Below, one piece after another: positions 5,216-7,891 of a DNA stretch of 7,891 nt (its first letter is position 1; every line of letters starts with the position of its first letter). The notes beneath the pieces are model-generated. The model had not been told where the DNA came from. It searched no databases and saw only the letters and a list, made by a program, of their open reading frames with translations. The translations under genes were made by a program, and so were the position numbers. Source of the stretch: an uncultured Collinsella sp. (GTDB lineage Bacteria; Actinomycetota; Coriobacteriia; Coriobacteriales; Coriobacteriaceae). The stretch spans positions 1 through 7,891 of the forward strand of contig USCJ01000054.1 of assembly GCA_900553215.1 (NCBI GenBank), read 5' to 3'.

Positions 5216-6242
5216 AACGGTTCTTACCTTCGGCGAGATCATGATAAGGCTCTCGCCCAAAGACCATCTGCGCATTGAGCAGGCGACCGAGTTTGATGTC
5301 CGCTACGGCGGCGCCGAAGCCAACACCGCGCTTTCCCTGGCCTACCAGGGTGACAAGGCAGCTTACGTCTCCGTTGTCCCGGCCAACCGTCTGGGCGAGT
5401 GCGCCCTGCGTTCGCTGAAGGTCTACGACGTCGATACCTCGCGCGTCGTGCGCCAGGGCGACCGTCTTGGTTCCTATGTGTTTGAGGTCGGCGCCTCGCA
5501 GCGCGGCAACGGCTGCGTCTACGACCGCAAGTACTCTGCCATCAACATGGCCAAGCGCAACGTCTTTGACTGGGACGAGATCCTCAAGGGTGTCGATGTC
5601 TTTTACTTCTCCGGCGTGACGCCCGCCGTCTCCGACGAGATGGCCGCCGCCTGCAAGGATGCCCTCACCGCCTGCCGCGCCAAGGGCATCACCACCGTTT
5701 GCGACGTGAACTATCGCGGCAAGATGTGGTCGCCCGAGAAGTCGCAGGCCACCATGAAGGAACTCCTGCCGCTCGTTGACATCTGCATTGCCAACGACGA
5801 GGACGCTCCTGCCGGTCTCGGTATGACCTGCGTCTCCGGCTCCCTTGCCCACGGCATTGAGGAGCGCGACACCTACGTCGAGATGGCCCGTCAGATCTGC
5901 GACGAGTACGGTTGCAAGAAGGTCGCCTCGGTCGTCCGCAACATCTCCTGCGTCGAGCGCTCCATTTGGATGGGCATGCTCTTTGACGCCGAGAGCGGCG
6001 AGCACTGGTTCTCCCCTGCTCACGACGTGCACGTGCTCGAGGGCGTTGCCGCCGGCGACGCTTTCAACGCCGGCCTGGTCCATGCCCTCATCAACGACTT
6101 CGATCCGCAGGACGCCGTCAACTACGCGATTGCGGCCTCGATCCTCAAGCTCACCATCAAGGGCGATTCCAACCTGGTGACCGCAGACGAGATCGCAGCC
6201 GTGGCATCCGCCGCCGACGGTGGCACCCGCGTCGCGCGCTAA
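5208..6242 (+). CDS. kdgK: 2-keto-3-deoxygluconate kinase (PfkB/ribokinase family)
   Basis: This sugar kinase (344 aa) is expected to phosphorylate 2-dehydro-3-deoxygluconate with ATP to KDPG in the cytoplasm, in hexuronate or pectin breakdown. The N-terminus (GEIMIRLSPKDHLRIEQATEF, split over 9-29) followed by VRYGGAEANTALSLAYQG (31-48) is typical of KDG kinases. DVNYRGKMW (166-174) is a substrate-domain motif. The PfkB signature near the C-terminus is VAAGDAFNAG (280-289) with catalytic Asp284; the usual GAGD reads AAGD. The start at 5208 has AGGAG (5193-5197) 10 bases upstream; earlier in-frame starts would run through the leader hairpin. It is divergent from lacI and followed after 254 bases by the KDPG aldolase gene, which uses its product. 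Regulation is probably by the LacI protein at 5076-5102. The function is well supported by sequence plus neighbour, although PfkB kinases can differ in substrate. Confidence 0.9.
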   Translation: MSKTVLTFGEIMIRLSPKDHLRIEQATEFDVRYGGAEANTALSLAYQGDKAAYVSVVPANRLGECALRSLKVYDVDTSRVVRQGDRLGSYVFEVGASQRGNGCVYDRKYSAINMAKRNVFDWDEILKGVDVFYFSGVTPAVSDEMAAACKDALTACRAKGITTVCDVNYRGKMWSPEKSQATMKELLPLVDICIANDEDAPAGLGMTCVSGSLAHGIEERDTYVEMARQICDEYGCKKVASVVRNISCVERSIWMGMLFDAESGEHWFSPAHDVHVLEGVAAGDAFNAGLVHALINDFDPQDAVNYAIAASILKLTIKGDSNLVTADEIAAVASAADGGTRVAR

Positions 6243-6256
6243 GCCGTCCCCATTCC

Positions 6257-6296
6257 GCGGGCCGCAGCTTTCCATACCCATACCTCTGCGGCCCGC
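6257..6296 (+). repeat. Inverted repeat just after kdgK
   Basis: GCGGGCCGCAG (6257-6267) and CTGCGGCCCGC (6286-6296) form a perfect 11-bp stem with an 18-base loop, starting 14 bases after the kdgK stop. The sequence that follows (TCCCCGATTTCTCC) is not U-rich, so it is a poor terminator. It may act as an intercistronic stabilising or processing hairpin, possibly lowering aldolase expression relative to kdgK. Confidence 0.6.
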
Positions 6297-6312
6297 TCCC
6301 CGATTTCTCCGG

Positions 6313-6446
6313 TCGGACAAAACCACCAGTCCCATTCCGGTTTTGTCTGGCATTCCCTACACGACTGGTCGCGCAGCCGGTTTTGGAATTGCTTGTGACC
6401 CCAAGCAGTGCCTCCGATAACCAATCCAAAACCGGCTCATGACCAG
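6313..6446 (+). promoter_or_regulatory. Candidate structured RNA element between kdgK and the aldolase gene
   Basis: Hairpin A is GACAAAACC (6316-6324) with GGTTTTGTC (6339-6347). Hairpin B is AGCCGGTTTTGGA (6375-6387) with TCCAAAACCGGCT (6425-6437), extended inward by TTG/CAA and outward by CTGGTC (6365-6370) with GACCAG (6441-6446). GCTTG/CAAGC (6391-6395, 6402-6406) nest inside B. The loop of A contains ACCAGTC (6325-6331), exactly complementary to GACTGGT (6363-6369) at the base of B, which would form a pseudoknot. CCGGTTTTG (6337-6345) of A can also pair with CAAAACCGG (6427-6435) of B. Competing folds of this kind are what one expects of a cis-regulatory RNA. It matches no riboswitch class I recognise, and a cluster of palindromic repeats is the alternative. 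Confidence 0.5.
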
Positions 6447-6496
6447 CATATTTGGCAATCACGCGCCAGCGCGCGCCGTACATCGAAAGGAACATC

Positions 6497-7138
6497 ATGT
6501 TCGATCAGTTCTACACCACGCTTGAGTCCCTGGGCATCGTGCCGGTCGTCGTGCTCGATAAGGTCGAGGACGCCGCACCGCTCGCCCACGCCCTTATGGC
6601 AGCTGGCATGAAGTCCGCCGAGGTCACCTTCCGCACCGCCTGCGCCGCCGAGTGCATCGCCGCTATGGCCGAGGCCGAGCCCGAGATGTGCGTCGGCGCT
6701 GGCACCGTCCTGACTGTCGAGCAGGTTGAGCAGGCCCGCGCCGCCGGTGCCAAGTTCATCGTCTCCCCGGGTTACAACGAGGACGTCGTGAAGCACTGCA
6801 TCGACATCGACTTGCCCGTCCTTCCCGGCACCGTGACCCCCTCCGAGGTTACCGCCGCCGAGAACCTGGGGCTCAAGGTCACCAAGTTCTTCCCCGCGGC
6901 TCAGTATGGTGGCCTGAACACCATCAAGGCCCTCGCCGCTCCGTTTGTCGGCCATCGCTTTATGCCCACCGGCGGCGTGAGCACTGCCAACGTCGAGGAG
7001 TACCTGAGCTCCTCCGCCATCATCGCCTGCGGTGGCACCTGGATGGTCAAGCCGGCCCTGTTCGCCGACGGCGACTTCTCCAAGGTCGAGCAGATCGCCC
7101 GCGAGGCCATGGACGTCGTCAAGAAGGTCCGCGGCTAG
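6497..7138 (+). CDS. eda: KDPG aldolase (2-dehydro-3-deoxyphosphogluconate aldolase)
   Basis: This class I aldolase (213 aa) should split KDPG into pyruvate and glyceraldehyde-3-phosphate, the step after KDG kinase. Visible motifs are GIVPVVVLDKVEDA (13-26), the catalytic Glu42 in AEVTFRT with Arg46, GAGTVL (67-72), the Schiff-base Lys130 in KVTKFFPA (127-134), and PTGGV (157-161). Length and motif order match the Eda/KdgA family. The start at 6497 has AAAGGA (6486-6491) 5 bases before it; an upstream in-frame ATG at 6452 lacks a good site and extends into the structured intergenic region. It shares orientation with kdgK and is followed by a strong terminator, so the two are likely one unit, with the 6243-6496 gap possibly adding its own control. 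Some family members also cleave 4-hydroxy-2-oxoglutarate or KDPGal. Confidence 0.94.
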   Translation: MFDQFYTTLESLGIVPVVVLDKVEDAAPLAHALMAAGMKSAEVTFRTACAAECIAAMAEAEPEMCVGAGTVLTVEQVEQARAAGAKFIVSPGYNEDVVKHCIDIDLPVLPGTVTPSEVTAAENLGLKVTKFFPAAQYGGLNTIKALAAPFVGHRFMPTGGVSTANVEEYLSSSAIIACGGTWMVKPALFADGDFSKVEQIAREAMDVVKKVRG

Positions 7139-7155
7139 GTTTAGCTCTCTATCGT

Positions 7156-7193
7156 GAAAGGGGGCGTGTCCTAGACCTCGCCCCCTTTCTTTT
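7156..7193 (+). terminator. Rho-independent terminator of the kdgK-aldolase unit
   Basis: GAAAGGGGGCG (7156-7166) and CGCCCCCTTTC (7179-7189) form a perfect 11-bp stem with a 12-base loop, followed at once by TTTT (7190-7193). It lies 17 bases after the aldolase stop codon. It is the clearest terminator in the window. Confidence 0.92.
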
Positions 7194-7294
7194 AAAGCGG
7201 CTCGGAAGCGCGCCGTTTCCGTCACGAACAAGAACCAAAACCGTCTTGTATGCTGATAGAACGTGACGGAAGCGACACGCGCCCGAGCCGCTTT
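7194..7294. repeat. About 101-base imperfect palindrome (foldback element)
   Basis: AAAGCGGCTCGG (7194-7205) pairs with CCGAGCCGCTTT (7283-7294), GCGCG (7208-7212) with CGCGC (7278-7282), and TTCCGTCACG (7217-7226) with CGTGACGGAA (7262-7271). Inside, ACAAGA/TCTTGT (7228-7233, 7244-7249) closes a loop of ACCAAAACCG. About 33 bp would pair along one rod. It starts right where the aldolase terminator's T-run ends, in the gap between convergent genes. It carries no ORF. Possible identities are a REPIN- or MITE-like element, a backup bidirectional terminator, or a small RNA. Confidence 0.75.
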
Positions 7295-7504
7295 GTCTAC
7301 TCGGCTGGCAGTCGCACTCAGCTGAGCCACCTCGACAAAAGCCAGTCCACCAAAACAGCTGCGGCGCCGTCTGGAGGAATGAACCCTTGCTTCCGGTCTT
7401 TTCCTCCAAGCGGTGCCGCAGCCTTTTCATGCCCCGATTGCGCCCCCGCACTTGCGGTGAAATACGGACTGCTTACGCCGCCAAAGCCGCAAAACAGTCC
7501 CTAT
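7295..7504. other. Remaining non-coding gap before the GntR-type gene, rich in inverted repeats
   Basis: No credible gene is seen here. Besides the inverted repeat at 7358-7422, GGACTG (7466-7471) and CAGTCC (7495-7500) form a 6-bp pair. TCCCTA (7498-7503) and TAGGGA (7521-7526) form another that straddles the stop codon of the minus-strand regulator gene. Together with 7194-7294, this makes a repeat-dense convergent intergenic region of about 310 bases. Confidence 0.5.
7358..7427. terminator. 22-bp inverted repeat, possible terminator in the convergent gap
   Basis: The arms at 7358-7379 (GCTGCGGCGCC... TGGAGGAA) and 7401-7422 (TTCCTCCA... GGTGCCGCAGC) pair along 22 positions with one true mismatch and two G-U pairs, around a 21-base loop. 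On the plus strand it is followed by CTTTT. On the minus strand, after TG, comes TTTT. It could therefore terminate in both directions, including transcripts of the minus-strand GntR-type gene ending at 7505. Alternatively it is a repeat element. Confidence 0.5.
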
Positions 7505-7891
7505 TTAACCGCAACTAATGTAGGGAACGAGTTGGATGGCCGAGTCTTTGGACAGCTCGAAATAGTCGGGATGCAAGGCGATAACCGGGCCCTGCTCCTC
7601 GGGCATTAGATGCAAATGCGTCTCTGCCAGATAGCTCGCCGTGTCGGTATCGCCCTTCTTAATGGCCTCAAGAATCCGGCGATGTTGCCGACGAATCGGC
7701 TCCCAATCCAAATCCTGCGACACCATACGCAGCCAGTTGTATCGCTCGAAATGCGTGTTGACGCTCTTCATCCAATCCCACAACATGTGGCGGCCGGCAA
7801 TCTCAAAACATGTCTCGTGGAACAGGTTGTCCAGATCAAAAAAGCGACGCGTTTCGCTATGGTCGAGCGACTCGGACTCGGCAAGAATCTG
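7505..7891 (-). CDS. GntR-family regulator, C-terminal FCD domain (partial, cut by window edge)
   Basis: The last 128 codons of a minus-strand gene are present; the DNA-binding N-terminus lies beyond position 7891. The visible part is an all-helical FCD effector domain. It shows FFDLDNLFHETCFEIAGRH near the edge (the D-x3-H pattern of metal-binding FCD domains), RRQHRRILEAIKKGDTDTAS, and ETHLHLM near the end, supplying further His ligands. FCD regulators (FadR subfamily of GntR) commonly sense sugar acids or organic acids, for example UxuR/ExuR in hexuronate use. Being convergent with the kdgK-aldolase genes, it could be a second regulator of sugar-acid catabolism, but this rests only on position. 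An internal ATG at 7786 is not the start, because the frame and domain continue upstream of it. Confidence 0.85.
   Translation of the reverse strand, partial: QILAESESLDHSETRRFFDLDNLFHETCFEIAGRHMLWDWMKSVNTHFERYNWLRMVSQDLDWEPIRRQHRRILEAIKKGDTDTASYLAETHLHLMPEEQGPVIALHPDYFELSKDSAIQLVPYISCG

Noticed and set aside
5169..6353. Minus-strand open frame of 394 codons opposite kdgK
   Set aside because: kdgK has family motifs and a ribosome site; the antisense frame has neither.
7194..7504. CRISPR array in the repeat-rich gap
   Set aside because: The repeats are inverted and different from each other; there are no regularly spaced direct repeats.
7250..7609. Plus-strand open frame of 119 codons across the convergent gap
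   Set aside because: It crosses several hairpins, overlaps the FCD-domain gene on the other strand, and shows no family motif or ribosome site.

Overview
The window looks like a chromosomal stretch of a high-GC actinobacterium, most likely class Coriobacteriia (Collinsella or a relative). That placement is an inference from codon bias, the protein sequences and the GGGACWGTCCC-type intergenic hairpins; it was not tested by a search. Six protein genes are supported. Five are complete and one runs off the right edge.

The left part (about 1-3900) is read entirely on the minus strand. In transcription order it holds a glutamine-synthetase-family gene (2478-3815), an OmpR-type regulator resembling actinobacterial GlnR 50 bases downstream (1765-2427), a hairpin terminator, and then a separately placed membrane-anchored HtrA/DegP-like serine protease (87-1556) with its own terminator at the left edge. 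A site matching the actinomycete GlnR consensus (gTnAC-n6-GaAAC) lies upstream of the glutamine synthetase gene. The synthetase homologue appears to lack several metal-binding and catalytic residues of the family. It may therefore be a non-catalytic, possibly regulatory partner of the GlnR-like protein. This pair is the most interesting item in the window.

The middle and right part (3950-7138) is a 2-keto-3-deoxygluconate (KDG) utilisation module. A LacI-family repressor gene (minus strand) is divergent from kdgK (KDG kinase), and kdgK is followed by a KDPG aldolase gene. Together the two enzymes convert KDG to pyruvate and glyceraldehyde-3-phosphate, the last steps of hexuronate and pectin catabolism. 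Two tandem AAACCGATTTCG boxes between lacI and kdgK are the probable operators. The kdgK leader carries an 18-bp perfect inverted repeat and a 28-codon upstream ORF that overlaps the kdgK start. The 254-base gap between kdgK and the aldolase gene is filled with nested, mutually competing inverted repeats.

After the aldolase terminator, positions 7194-7504 are non-coding but full of long inverted repeats, including a roughly 101-base imperfect palindrome. The right edge holds the C-terminal part of a GntR-family FCD-domain regulator (minus strand), possibly a second sugar-acid-responsive regulator of the neighbouring genes. No tRNA, rRNA, CRISPR array or transposase gene was seen.
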